Shown: in pieces, positions 23,512 through 30,795 of the stretch
How positions within the stretch are numbered: position 1 is the stretch's first letter
How the letters are laid out: every line of letters begins with the position of its first letter
NCBI RefSeq assembly: GCF_014201195.1
Contig: NZ_JACHDS010000001.1
Coordinates: 5,394,001 to 5,458,000, forward strand
Length of the DNA: 64,000 nucleotides
DNA from: Nocardiopsis mwathae
GTDB taxonomy: Bacteria; Actinomycetota; Actinomycetes; Streptosporangiales; Streptosporangiaceae
Direction: 5' to 3'
The notes under the pieces: generated by a model
The model's input: only the letters and a program-made list of their open reading frames with translations
The model's database searches: none
What the model was told of the DNA's origin: nothing
Made by a program: the position numbers and the translations under genes

Positions 23512-24055
23512 TCGTGGCCGCGCTTAGCGACTGACCTGCAAGGCCGTTGACCTGGTGCTGTTTCGTCCTGGGCCGCTGATTCCCCGCTATTCCCCACTCG
23601 GTACGCCAGTGACGGGCACGCAGCGGGCACGGCTCCCGGGTGGCTCACCGAACGCCATCCCCGCCCACAGCGGCGAGCAACCACGGGTTCGAACCCGCGC
23701 GGGTTCTGGCGCGATCGGTCTGTACCCCCGCACGTCCTTGTTCGCGCCAGGTTCCGTGCGGGCGCGGGGGGTCCATGGGGGCGCGAGCCCCCTGGTACCA
23801 CCAGACCGCAACCAATGCCCCGTTCCTCGCTGGTGCCGCTTCGCCAATCGACTCCGCCAGCGACGGCGCGATCCCGACGGAGCGAGTGAGGTACAGGTGA
23901 CGGCCACCCACGCGGATCCCGGCGGCCGGACGCGCGCTCGGGACCGGGCGGCAGCCCGCAGCCCGAGCACGCGTCCGGCATGCCGGAGCGACGGCGCGCA
24001 AGCGCCGTCGCCTTGATCCCATACAGCCCAATTCGGCAATCGCGGCATTGGCGCC
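23512..24055. other. AICE left-end non-coding region with a GNRA-loop hairpin
   Basis: About 540 bases without a credible gene; the open frames are arginine-rich shadows. At 23988-24011 a perfect 10-bp stem (GCGACGGCGC/GCGCCGTCGC) encloses the loop GCAA, 45 bases past the stop of the minus-strand HTH/PLD gene, so it may terminate that transcript. A second hairpin, GGGGGCGCGAGCCCCC, lies near 23776-23791. This end could also carry the cis-acting transfer locus of the element, but I cannot identify it. Confidence 0.5.
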
Positions 24056-24790
24056 TCACGCCTTGAACGGTCTCGCTTCGTACCAGATGCGTTCGAAGCT
24101 CTGGATGTACGTCTCGGCCATGTCCGGCAGCAACGTGCGGCTGATTCGGAGCACAGGGCTCCGTGACGCCGATACGCCATGAATATGGTGATTTGCGAGG
24201 AGATGCTTCTCAGTCAGGTAGATGGAATTGTAAAGAACAGACCCATGCAAGCGAACTTCCAGGCCATCGACCTCGACCAAAGGTCGATAGAGCACCAAGG
24301 CGTTTTGAACTTTTCCCCTCAGAGCATCCCCTATGCCCTCTTCCTCCCCACGCTGCTCGACCTGGGGGGAGTCAGGATCTCCTAGGAGTATTCGAACGTT
24401 CACCCCCGACTTCGCCTTGCGCTCGAAGATCCGCAAGATGCCCGTGTTATCCGCCAGGAAGAGGCCACAGTAGACAAGGATTCCGATCTCTCGATCGGCT
24501 GATTCGAAGAGATCCCGCCACACCTCTTCGGGGACTTCCCAGCGATGCGGGTAGACGTGGCAACCTTTCCCAATGCTTCGCCCTTGCGGTTGTGGGGCGG
24601 GATTTCCATCTGGCCAGAGTTCCCCCTCTGACGCCTTGAGAAGCTCTGACAGTGCCCACCGGTGGCGCGGATAGGGGCGCTGGCCGGATAGCCACCGGCG
24701 GACGGTCTTGGGATCGACTCCAAGATGTGCGGCTACGTCGGTCTCGGTGAGCTGGGACGCAGCCAGAGCCTTGCGCAGTGCGTTGTTCAC
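24056..24790 (-). CDS. HTH regulator with PLD-like (DUF5919-type) C-terminal domain, copy 2
   Basis: A 244-residue protein. Residues 1-60 form an XRE-like HTH (VAAHLGVDPKTVRRWLSGQR). The rest is a PLD-like domain with EIGILVYCGLFLADN, VRILLGDPDSPQVEQRGEEE and RLHGSVLYNSIYLTEKHLL, followed by FERIWYEARPF. The GTG at 24790 has GGAGG upstream. A full paralogue lies at 27226-27963. Such proteins are common in actinomycete integrative elements; their function is unknown. They may sense a ligand through the PLD-like fold and regulate element genes. Conserved GGGACGTC motifs stand before both copies. Confidence 0.8.
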   Translation of the reverse strand: MNNALRKALAASQLTETDVAAHLGVDPKTVRRWLSGQRPYPRHRWALSELLKASEGELWPDGNPAPQPQGRSIGKGCHVYPHRWEVPEEVWRDLFESADREIGILVYCGLFLADNTGILRIFERKAKSGVNVRILLGDPDSPQVEQRGEEEGIGDALRGKVQNALVLYRPLVEVDGLEVRLHGSVLYNSIYLTEKHLLANHHIHGVSASRSPVLRISRTLLPDMAETYIQSFERIWYEARPFKA

Positions 24791-24830
24791 GTCGGTGCCC
24801 TCCGATGCGCGGGGAACCCGACGATAACAG

Positions 24831-24850
24831 AAGACGTCCCTAGACGTCCC
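24831..24850 (-). promoter_or_regulatory. Tandem GGGACGTCT operator-like motif
   Basis: Read on the minus strand, GGGACGTCTA is followed immediately by GGGACGTCTT, a 10-bp tandem repeat about 40-60 bases upstream of the HTH/PLD gene at 24056-24790. The same GGACGTC core recurs upstream of the paralogue (27979-28028). It is a likely binding site for these HTH proteins or another element regulator. Confidence 0.5.
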
Positions 24851-24979
24851 TCAAGATGTCCGGTACGTGGTACACATGTCCGCCTGCTCTCGACATCGTT
24901 TTCGCAGGTAGCAAGGACCCCCGCGAGCGCTGCCGGCGCTCCGGGGGCGTGGTCCGCACCTGATGAGAGCAGGTGGAAC

Positions 24980-25228
24980 ATGCGCAACCATATCGTTAGC
25001 CGTTGGCCTCGGGTTCCCTCGACATTTCGTGCGGCCCGGCCTCGGCCATACGTGCCGCTCCCCTTCACACCCCCGCCAGCGGCGCCGTCCCTGGCCCCAC
25101 AAGCGAGACTGGTCCGGCCCTACGTTCTTCACGCTGAGCGTGAACGGCATCTGCGGCAGGTCGACCGGAGTCGGCTCGGTCTCGCCGTCCTCCTGGAGCT
25201 TGCCCGGCCTCAGGCGGTGGCAGCGTGA
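24980..25228 (+). CDS. Small hypothetical AICE protein
   Basis: An 82-residue basic protein (MRNHIVSRWPRVPSTFRAAR..., then RLVRPYVLHAERERHLRQVD). The RLVRPYVLxxERE stretch is characteristic of a small conserved protein of actinomycete conjugative elements, as I remember the family. The ATG at 24980 has AGGTGG upstream, and the stop overlaps the start of the next gene (GTGA). Function unknown. Confidence 0.6.
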   Translation: MRNHIVSRWPRVPSTFRAARPRPYVPLPFTPPPAAPSLAPQARLVRPYVLHAERERHLRQVDRSRLGLAVLLELARPQAVAA

Positions 25229-25491
25229 GCACCGACGAAAGCCCTGACCCGATGCTGCGGCTATTGCAGCGCCACTACGGTCGCCGCTGGGCGATTCGGC
25301 GCAACGCACGGTTCTGGGTAGCGACGGCTGAGGACTACTCAGCTCCGCACGCGCCGACCCTCGTCGAATCGAACGTTGAAGAGTTCGTACGCCAGCTGGA
25401 GCGTCCCCCGTCGGGGGCCGGACGACCGAATGCACCAGGGGGAGGGTCCGAACAGGACCCTGATGGGAAAGGCGTCCCTCGCGAGGGGTGA
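25225..25491 (+). CDS. Small hypothetical AICE protein
   Basis: An 88-residue protein starting at a GTG that overlaps the preceding stop. The visible core is LLQRHYGRRWAIRRNARFWV then HAPTLVESNVEEFVRQLERP, with a glycine/proline-rich tail. It travels with the previous small protein, suggesting a two-gene unit. No domain recognised. The 198 bases that follow hold no gene; they lead into the GntR ribosome site. Confidence 0.6.
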   Translation: MSTDESPDPMLRLLQRHYGRRWAIRRNARFWVATAEDYSAPHAPTLVESNVEEFVRQLERPPSGAGRPNAPGGGSEQDPDGKGVPREG

Positions 25492-25689
25492 GGGACGGTC
25501 CGCGGGTTGATGGTCCTTCTTCCTTCCCCTCATCAACCACGCGGTCCAGGGTGCCCGTCCGGGGCGACCAGGGAGACAACCGCTGGGGAGCGACCTCCCA
25601 AGCCCGGGCGATGCGGGCGGGCACCCGCACACGTCTGAGATTCTTTCGAGTACGCACTACAACCACTTGAGGGCTTCGGAGGAGACGGC

Positions 25690-26175
25690 TTGAGCGCTCG
25701 TGTGACCCCGTGGGGGGCCTACAACCAGATCGCGGACACCCTCCGTGGCCGCATCGCCAGCGGTGCCCTCAAACCAGGTGACGCGTTGCCCTCCGAGTCC
25801 TCGTTGGTCCGGGAGTTCGGCGTGGCACGCAGTACCGTCCGCCGCGCCCTTGCCAAGCTGGAGGCGGACGCGTTGATCGAAGCGCGTCCCGGAACCGGGC
25901 GGGTGGTCTGTGGTCAGGAAAGGCGAACCGCCAAGGGAATCGACTCCCCGAAGGTTCAGTACCGGCGTATCGCCGCCGACCTCCGAGAGATGATCACCGA
26001 TGGCCGGTTGGCACCAGGGGACACGATTCCCAGTGAGGCCGCGATCGGCCGACAGTACGGCGTATCGCGGGGCACCGCCCGACAAGCACTCTCTGAGCTG
26101 GAGGGATCTGGGCTGGTGCTCGTCGTCCAGGGCAAGGGCCGGTTCGTCAAGGGGTCGGATTCACCAGCCGGTTAA
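25690..26175 (+). CDS. GntR-type regulator with two winged-helix domains (KorSA-like)
   Basis: A 161-residue protein made of two consecutive GntR DNA-binding domains and no effector domain. The first is ADTLRGRIASGALKPGDALP with FGVARSTVRRALAKLEADAL; the second is ADLREMITDGRLAPGDTIPS with YGVSRGTARQALSELEGSGL. The TTG at 25690 is chosen because GGAGGAG lies 6-7 bases upstream; a GTG at 25702 is possible. In pSAM2 the GntR protein KorSA represses pra and thereby excision and replication. A perfect 9-bp inverted repeat in the pra-like promoter (28152-28174) is a candidate target. Two DNA-binding domains in one chain could bind two half-sites. Confidence 0.82.
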   Translation: MSARVTPWGAYNQIADTLRGRIASGALKPGDALPSESSLVREFGVARSTVRRALAKLEADALIEARPGTGRVVCGQERRTAKGIDSPKVQYRRIAADLREMITDGRLAPGDTIPSEAAIGRQYGVSRGTARQALSELEGSGLVLVVQGKGRFVKGSDSPAG

Positions 26176-26185
26176 TCTGACACAT

Positions 26186-26755
26186 GTGGAACATGTCCCT
26201 TGGGCGCGGGAACTCGCGCGAGCCCTGCTCGAAGAACCCTTGTCTCGAAGATGGGCGCACACGCGCGGGGTGGCGCGTCAAGCTCACTCGCTGAGAGGAA
26301 TCCTCGGCACGGATGCCGACCTGGTGCACGCGTCCGCCTGGCTGCATGACATCGGATACTCCCCGCGTCTCGCCGCCACAGGCTTCCATCCTCTTGACGG
26401 TGCCCGGTACCTCCGCAACGTTCACCACGCCGACGAACGGCTGTGCCGTCTCGTGGCCTATCACTCCGGCGCCCTGGTCGAAGCCGAAGAACGGGGCTTG
26501 CACTCGGAGCTGACGAGAGAGTTCGACCCGCCACCCGGCCCGCTCCTGGACGCGCTCACCTATGCGGACATGACGACCGGGCCGGACGGTGACCACCTTC
26601 CCGTTGAGCAACGGCTAGCGGAGATCCTTCACCGTTACAGCCCCGGCGACCTCGTACACCGCGCGATCACTCGCTCGTCGCCCATGCTGACGGCCTCGGC
26701 TCATTCCGTAGAACAGCGACTGGCCGAGACCCGCGCGGGTGATCACCCGATGTGA
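26186..26755 (+). CDS. HD-domain phosphohydrolase
   Basis: A protein of about 189 residues with an HD-superfamily metal site. The first His is in RRWAHTRGVARQA, the HD pair in ASAWLHDIGY, and VAYHSGALVEAEERG follows. The GTG at 26186 is the first sensible start after the GntR gene; no strong ribosome site is seen, so the start is uncertain. It overlaps the convergent Nudix gene by 13 bases. HD proteins in mobile elements may hydrolyse nucleotides; the substrate here is unknown. Confidence 0.75.
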   Translation: MEHVPWARELARALLEEPLSRRWAHTRGVARQAHSLRGILGTDADLVHASAWLHDIGYSPRLAATGFHPLDGARYLRNVHHADERLCRLVAYHSGALVEAEERGLHSELTREFDPPPGPLLDALTYADMTTGPDGDHLPVEQRLAEILHRYSPGDLVHRAITRSSPMLTASAHSVEQRLAETRAGDHPM

Positions 26756-27216
26756 GTTCCCTCGTCGCGGAGAAAGTTGTCGATGCGCAGCCGCATGGAG
26801 CGGTCCATCTTGTAGCTCCCCAGGTCTGCCTTCGGCAACCAGTGGACTTCCTTGGACTCGTCGCTAGGCCGCGGTTCGCCTGACAGGGGGCGGGCGATGA
26901 GGGCGATCGAGAACTCTTGCCGCGCCTCGCCATCGCTCGTGTAGAGGATGACGTGCTTCGGGTCGCTGTAGAGGCCTGAGACTCCCGTGATCTCGCAGGT
27001 GATCCCGGTTTCTTCGAGCGTTTCGCGGATCGCCGCCTGCGGAATCGACTCGCCCAGGTCGATGGCACCGCCGGGGACAGCCCAGTTGTCGTTGTCCGAC
27101 CTCCGGATCATCAGGACTTCGTCGCGATCGTTGACGACAAAGACGTTCACGGAGGGGACAAGGCTGTTGGCCGCCGGTGCGTCGGGGTCGTTGTAGTAGT
27201 CGATCCGCTTGCCCAT
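26743..27216 (-). CDS. Nudix hydrolase of the AICE (Pif-like)
   Basis: A 157-residue protein with an intact Nudix box (GGAIDLGE...RETLEETG). It starts MGKRIDYYNDPDAP at 27216, 9 bases from the upstream HTH/PLD stop. In pSAM2 the Nudix protein Pif confers immunity to redundant transfer between element-bearing cells, and a Nudix gene in this position fits that role. A close paralogue lies outside the element at 2056-2532. The hydrolysed substrate is unknown. Confidence 0.82.
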   Translation of the reverse strand: MGKRIDYYNDPDAPAANSLVPSVNVFVVNDRDEVLMIRRSDNDNWAVPGGAIDLGESIPQAAIRETLEETGITCEITGVSGLYSDPKHVILYTSDGEARQEFSIALIARPLSGEPRPSDESKEVHWLPKADLGSYKMDRSMRLRIDNFLRDEGTHIG

Positions 27217-27225
27217 GGCCTTCTC

Positions 27226-27963
27226 TCAGTCGAGTGGGGTTGCGTTGCTCCACACCTGCTCGAAGCTTTCGAGGTAGGTGTTCATCATGTCGCCACCGGG
27301 GATCTTCCGGAGATGGAACACCGGGGCGTTCGCTGCTGGAGCGCCGTAGACGTGCGTGTTGACCAGTAGCTGTCCGTCCGCACGGTAGAGCGAGTTGTAC
27401 AGGACGGTTCCATGCAAACGGAACTCTGTCCCCTCAACGGCGCGTAGCGGCGCGTACAGCACTATCACGTTTCGGATCTTGGCGGCCATGGAGTCGCCGA
27501 TGCCCTCGTCTTCACCTCGCTGCGCTACGGCGGCGCTGTCCGGGTCACCGAGTAGGACACGGACGCGGACACCCGCACGGGCCTTGTCGGCCAGCAGCTT
27601 GACGACGCCCGGGTTGTCCGCGAGAAAGAATCCGCTGTAGACCAGGATCCCTATCTCCCGCTCGGCGGATTCGAAAAGCCGCTGCCAGGTGTCTTGTGGG
27701 ACCGCCCAGCGATGTGCGTGGATCTCGACGATCTCGCTCTCGGATGCCGCGGCGCTCTGTTCGTTGCTGAGCGCCTTGGGCCATAGGTAGGTCTCCTCCA
27801 TGCCGAGATGGGCGCCCACCGCGTAGCGGTGCCGACGGTAGGGCGTGCGTCCAAGGGTGATCCAGCGCTCAACGCTCTTCGGGTCGACACCGATGGCTTC
27901 AGCCAGCTCAGCCGGTGTCAGACCGCGCTCAAGTAGCGCGGCTCGCAACCTCTCGTTCGACAT
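27226..27963 (-). CDS. HTH regulator with PLD-like (DUF5919-type) C-terminal domain, copy 1
   Basis: A 245-residue paralogue of the 24056 gene with the same layout. The HTH is PAELAEAIGVDPKSVERWIT, then come EIGILVYSGFFLADN, VRVLLGDPDSAAVAQRGEDE, RLHGTVLYNSLYRADGQLLV and FEQVWSNATPLD. The ATG at 27963 fits the domain start; the longer frame to 28080 is not supported. It is in one transcription unit with the Pif-like gene, so it may regulate or act with the immunity factor. Confidence 0.8.
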   Translation of the reverse strand: MSNERLRAALLERGLTPAELAEAIGVDPKSVERWITLGRTPYRRHRYAVGAHLGMEETYLWPKALSNEQSAAASESEIVEIHAHRWAVPQDTWQRLFESAEREIGILVYSGFFLADNPGVVKLLADKARAGVRVRVLLGDPDSAAVAQRGEDEGIGDSMAAKIRNVIVLYAPLRAVEGTEFRLHGTVLYNSLYRADGQLLVNTHVYGAPAANAPVFHLRKIPGGDMMNTYLESFEQVWSNATPLD

Positions 27964-27978
27964 GTGCCCCGTACTCGC

Positions 27979-28028
27979 AGGACGTCTACGGACGCGCTCA
28001 CAGTATCGGGACGTCCTGAACACGTCCA
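27979..28028. promoter_or_regulatory. GGACGTC motif cluster before the HTH/Nudix operon
   Basis: AGGACGTCT at 27979-27987, the palindrome GGACGTCC at 28009-28016 and a degenerate CACGTCC at 28021-28027 precede the minus-strand HTH/PLD-Nudix operon. The core matches the tandem motif before the other HTH/PLD gene at 24831-24850, so both may be regulated by the same protein, perhaps by themselves. Confidence 0.45.
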
Positions 28029-28151
28029 GCCATGTAGTGATCCCGTCCTGAGGCCCCAAGGGATGGTTGTGATCGTCCACACAGCGCGAGGGACAAGACG
28101 GCCGGGGCGAGATCAGCGGAACGGATTCCTCCGGCTACTGACAACCAACTC

Positions 28152-28174
28152 AGATACATGTTATACATGTATCT
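28152..28174. promoter_or_regulatory. 9-bp inverted repeat operator before the pra-like gene
   Basis: AGATACATG at 28152-28160 and CATGTATCT at 28166-28174 are exact inverted repeats separated by TTATA. The site contains the 10-bp palindrome ATACATGTAT and lies about 85 bases upstream of the plus-strand pra-like gene in an AT-rich patch. Position and symmetry suit a GntR/KorSA operator controlling the main element operon. Confidence 0.55.
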
Positions 28175-28256
28175 ATTCCTGCTCGGGCGGCCGGATCTCG
28201 GTCTCGGGCGGGGCTCGTAGCCAATGCAAGTGAGAACGAGACAAGGAGTGCCTGAC

Positions 28257-28682
28257 ATGGCGATTCAGGGTGCGATCCCGGTGGAATTCGGGACGGTGTT
28301 CCCGTACGGCGCCTACGCGCTGGGTGTGGAGGCGATCACCGACTTCGAGACCAAGCGTCCCCAGATGGACAAGGACACCGGGCTGCCGCTGTGGGCGGTG
28401 GACGTGATCGACGCCGACCCCGACGCACGCGGCAAGGCCAAGTCGGTCAAGGTCAAGGTGGCCGCTCAGGTGTGCCCGACCCTGCCCGATGAGGTTCAGG
28501 GACTGCCGTTCCGCCCGATCGAGTTCGAGTCCATGTCCGTCATGCCCTACGTGGACGACAACGGGCGCCGTCCCCGGGTGGCCTACTCCCTGCGCGCCCG
28601 GGGCGTGAAGACCCCTGGCGCTGGTGGTGGGCGGGCGAAGACCCCGGCCAACGCTGGTGCGACCGCCAAGGGCGGTGAGTGA
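28257..28682 (+). CDS. Pra-like activator of AICE replication, integration and excision
   Basis: A 141-residue protein starting at an ATG with AAGGAG 8 bases upstream. The start AIQGAIPVEFGTVFPYGAYA and the core LPFRPIEFESMSVMPYVDDN match what I remember as the family annotated 'plasmid replication, integration and excision activator', found just upstream of FtsK-like genes in these elements. A disordered Gly/Ala/Lys tail follows. It is the first gene of the plus-strand operon through int and is preceded by a candidate KorSA operator. In pSAM2 Pra activates int, xis and rep. Confidence 0.7.
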   Translation: MAIQGAIPVEFGTVFPYGAYALGVEAITDFETKRPQMDKDTGLPLWAVDVIDADPDARGKAKSVKVKVAAQVCPTLPDEVQGLPFRPIEFESMSVMPYVDDNGRRPRVAYSLRARGVKTPGAGGGRAKTPANAGATAKGGE

Positions 28683-28942
28683 TGGCCTTCACGATCATGG
28701 CGGCTCGGCTTCAAGACGACTTCAGGGCTCGCTTCACGAACGACCCTGGGGACCTGCCTCGGCTGATGCTCGACGACACCGCTCTGACGTTCGCGCTGGC
28801 CCCGAAGGACGACCTCGAAGTCTCGGCTGATGAGGTCAGGCGGGCGCGCCAGCTGGCTGACGCGGCCACTGCGTTTGCCGATGAGCTGGAGCGTCTGCGT
28901 GATGAGGCCGCGTCTTCGGAAGACGAGCCGGACGCGGCGTGA
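28682..28942 (+). CDS. Small hypothetical AICE operon protein
   Basis: An 86-residue acidic protein overlapping the preceding stop (TGATG); a GTG one codon earlier is also possible. The core LMLDDTALTFALAPKDDLEV is followed by a helical, Glu/Ala-rich C-terminus that could form a coiled coil. Its position corresponds to spread-type or unknown genes in pSAM2-like elements. Function unknown. Confidence 0.6.
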   Translation: MAFTIMAARLQDDFRARFTNDPGDLPRLMLDDTALTFALAPKDDLEVSADEVRRARQLADAATAFADELERLRDEAASSEDEPDAA

Positions 28943-29041
28943 CCCCCTGAGATGACGGCGGGGCGGCCAGGTGCGCCAACACCTTTCGGCCGCCCCCTCA
29001 ACCCTCCCGAGAGCTACCAACTTTCAGAAGAGGTCTGTTTC

Positions 29042-29344
29042 ATGATGTCAGAACAGCCCGCGCGCGTCTCTCTGCGCGAGATCACCGACTTCCTGAACCA
29101 CCTGCGTACCCACCGCCCGGCTACCCATGACCACGCCCCTTCAGCCGCTGCCTCGCGGTTGGATCTGCTGGCATGGAAGGCCTCGATCCTGGCCCGGATC
29201 GCCGCTCAGACGACCGATGTAGAGACCCGGGCGGTTGCCGCTGCTGCGCGTGCTGAGCTGGCAGCCGCGCGCGCGGAGGAGTCCGCCGCCCACGCCGAAG
29301 AGGTCGCCAACTCCTTCCGGGTCCTGGGCGGGGGTGAGCGGTGA
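29042..29344 (+). CDS. Small helical AICE operon protein
   Basis: A 100-residue protein. The C-terminal half is a long Ala/Glu/Arg helix (VAAAARAELAAARAEESAAH) likely to form a coiled coil; the N-terminal part has SLREITDFLNHLRTH. The ATG at 29042 follows AGAGG; the ATG at 29045 is equivalent. The stop overlaps the traSA-like start (GTGATG). It is probably a transfer or spread accessory protein, from position only. Confidence 0.55.
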   Translation: MMSEQPARVSLREITDFLNHLRTHRPATHDHAPSAAASRLDLLAWKASILARIAAQTTDVETRAVAAAARAELAAARAEESAAHAEEVANSFRVLGGGER

Positions 29345-30795
29345 TGCTGGGCGGGAAGAACAACGGCGCCACCCAAGTGCAGCCGACCGCACCGGTCCCC
29401 GCGCACGCCATCCGGTTCACCACCCCGGTGGTGGAAACCCCGGCGGTGTTCATCCTCGGCCGGTGGCTCTGGCACCTGCTCGCCTTCGTGGCCTGCCTGC
29501 CCGTCCGGTTCCCCGTCGCGGTCACCGGCGCGGCGCTCCTCGCCGGTTCCTGGTGGGCGCTTGACTGGGTGGGTCCGGCCGTGGTGTGCACGCTGGCAAC
29601 CATCACCGGGCTGGCCTGGCGCCATTGGCACCCGGCCACCTTCCGCCGGTGGGTCACGTTGCGTGCCCTGGCCCTGGTCCGCGAGATCTGGGTGTACCGG
29701 CGCCACTGGCAACCCGTCCTGGTCGTCTCCGGGCTCGCCGAGTCCTACCTAGAGCGCCAGTACCTTCCCCACATCAAACGCGTCACCTGCACCGAGTGGG
29801 CCGACCGCGTCCGCGTCAAGCTCGTGGCCGGTACCGCTCCGGCCGCCTTCGAGGAACGCACCCCCCACCTCGCCCACGGGTTCGGCGCCCCGGCCTGCCG
29901 CGTGGAAACCGCCGGACCGCTGGAAATCGTGCTGGAGTTCCCCCGACACGACATGCTGGCCGACCCCCTCGACGCGCTGCCCGCCCCCGCGACGGCCGAC
30001 GGGGTGGACCTGGCCGCGCTGCCGATGGGGCTGTGTGAAGACGGCCGGGCGTGGCGGATGCGCCTGCACGGCACCCACGTCCTGGTGGCCGGTGTCACCG
30101 GGTCCGGCAAGGGGTCGGTGATCTGGTCGGCTGTCCGGGCGATGCTGCCCGCGATCCGCGCCGGACTGGTGCGGGTGTGGGCGGTGGATCCCAAGCGCAT
30201 GGAGCTGTCCTACGGCCGGTCCCTGTTCCACCGCTACGCCGACGACGGCGAATCCGTGGTGGCCCTCCTCGAAGACGCCGTAGCCGAAATGCAGGAACGC
30301 GCCGAACGGTACGCGGGCAGGGTCCGCGCCCACACCCCCAGCGTCGATGACCCCTTTGACGTAGTGGTGCTCGATGAGGTCGCGTTCCTGACCGCCTACC
30401 ACCCCGACCGCGACATCCGGCGCCGCGCGGAGAGCGCCATGGCCACCCTCACCTCACAGGGCCGGTCGGTCGGGTTCGCGGTGCTGGCCGCGTTGCAGGA
30501 CCCACGCAAGGAGGTGATGAACCTGCGCAACCTCTTCCCCGACAAGATCGCCCTGCGACTGGACGAAGCCAGCCAGGTGGACATGGTGCTCGGGTCGGAC
30601 GCCCGGGACCGGGGCGCGGATGCCCACCTGATCGACCCCGACGCCCCTGGAACCGCCTTCGTGCGTGTGGAGGGTTCCAAGGTCCCCACGCGGGTGCGGG
30701 CGGCGTATGTGTCCGATGCCGACATCGACCACATGACCGCTGGCGACGGCTCCGGCGCTCCGGGCGCTCCGGGCGCTGGGGAAGGGGGCGCGTGA
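29344..30795 (+). CDS. FtsK/SpoIIIE-type DNA translocase (TraSA-like transfer protein)
   Basis: A 483-residue protein. Hydrophobic segments lie at about residues 40-95 (membrane anchor). An FtsK ATPase domain follows, with Walker A GVTGSGKGS at about 250-258 and Walker B DVVVLDEVAFL, then SQGRSVGFAVLAALQDPRKE. Such a single FtsK-like protein moves double-stranded DNA between mycelial cells in actinomycete conjugation, without a relaxase or type IV system. It overlaps neighbours at both ends (TGATG), so it is part of the pra-to-int operon. Confidence 0.9.
   Translation: MLGGKNNGATQVQPTAPVPAHAIRFTTPVVETPAVFILGRWLWHLLAFVACLPVRFPVAVTGAALLAGSWWALDWVGPAVVCTLATITGLAWRHWHPATFRRWVTLRALALVREIWVYRRHWQPVLVVSGLAESYLERQYLPHIKRVTCTEWADRVRVKLVAGTAPAAFEERTPHLAHGFGAPACRVETAGPLEIVLEFPRHDMLADPLDALPAPATADGVDLAALPMGLCEDGRAWRMRLHGTHVLVAGVTGSGKGSVIWSAVRAMLPAIRAGLVRVWAVDPKRMELSYGRSLFHRYADDGESVVALLEDAVAEMQERAERYAGRVRAHTPSVDDPFDVVVLDEVAFLTAYHPDRDIRRRAESAMATLTSQGRSVGFAVLAALQDPRKEVMNLRNLFPDKIALRLDEASQVDMVLGSDARDRGADAHLIDPDAPGTAFVRVEGSKVPTRVRAAYVSDADIDHMTAGDGSGAPGAPGAGEGGA

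Noticed and set aside
23555-24016. Open frames in the AICE left end as a hypothetical gene
   Set aside because: Frames on both strands are Arg/Pro/Ser-rich, with no ribosome site and no family character. Described as non-coding.
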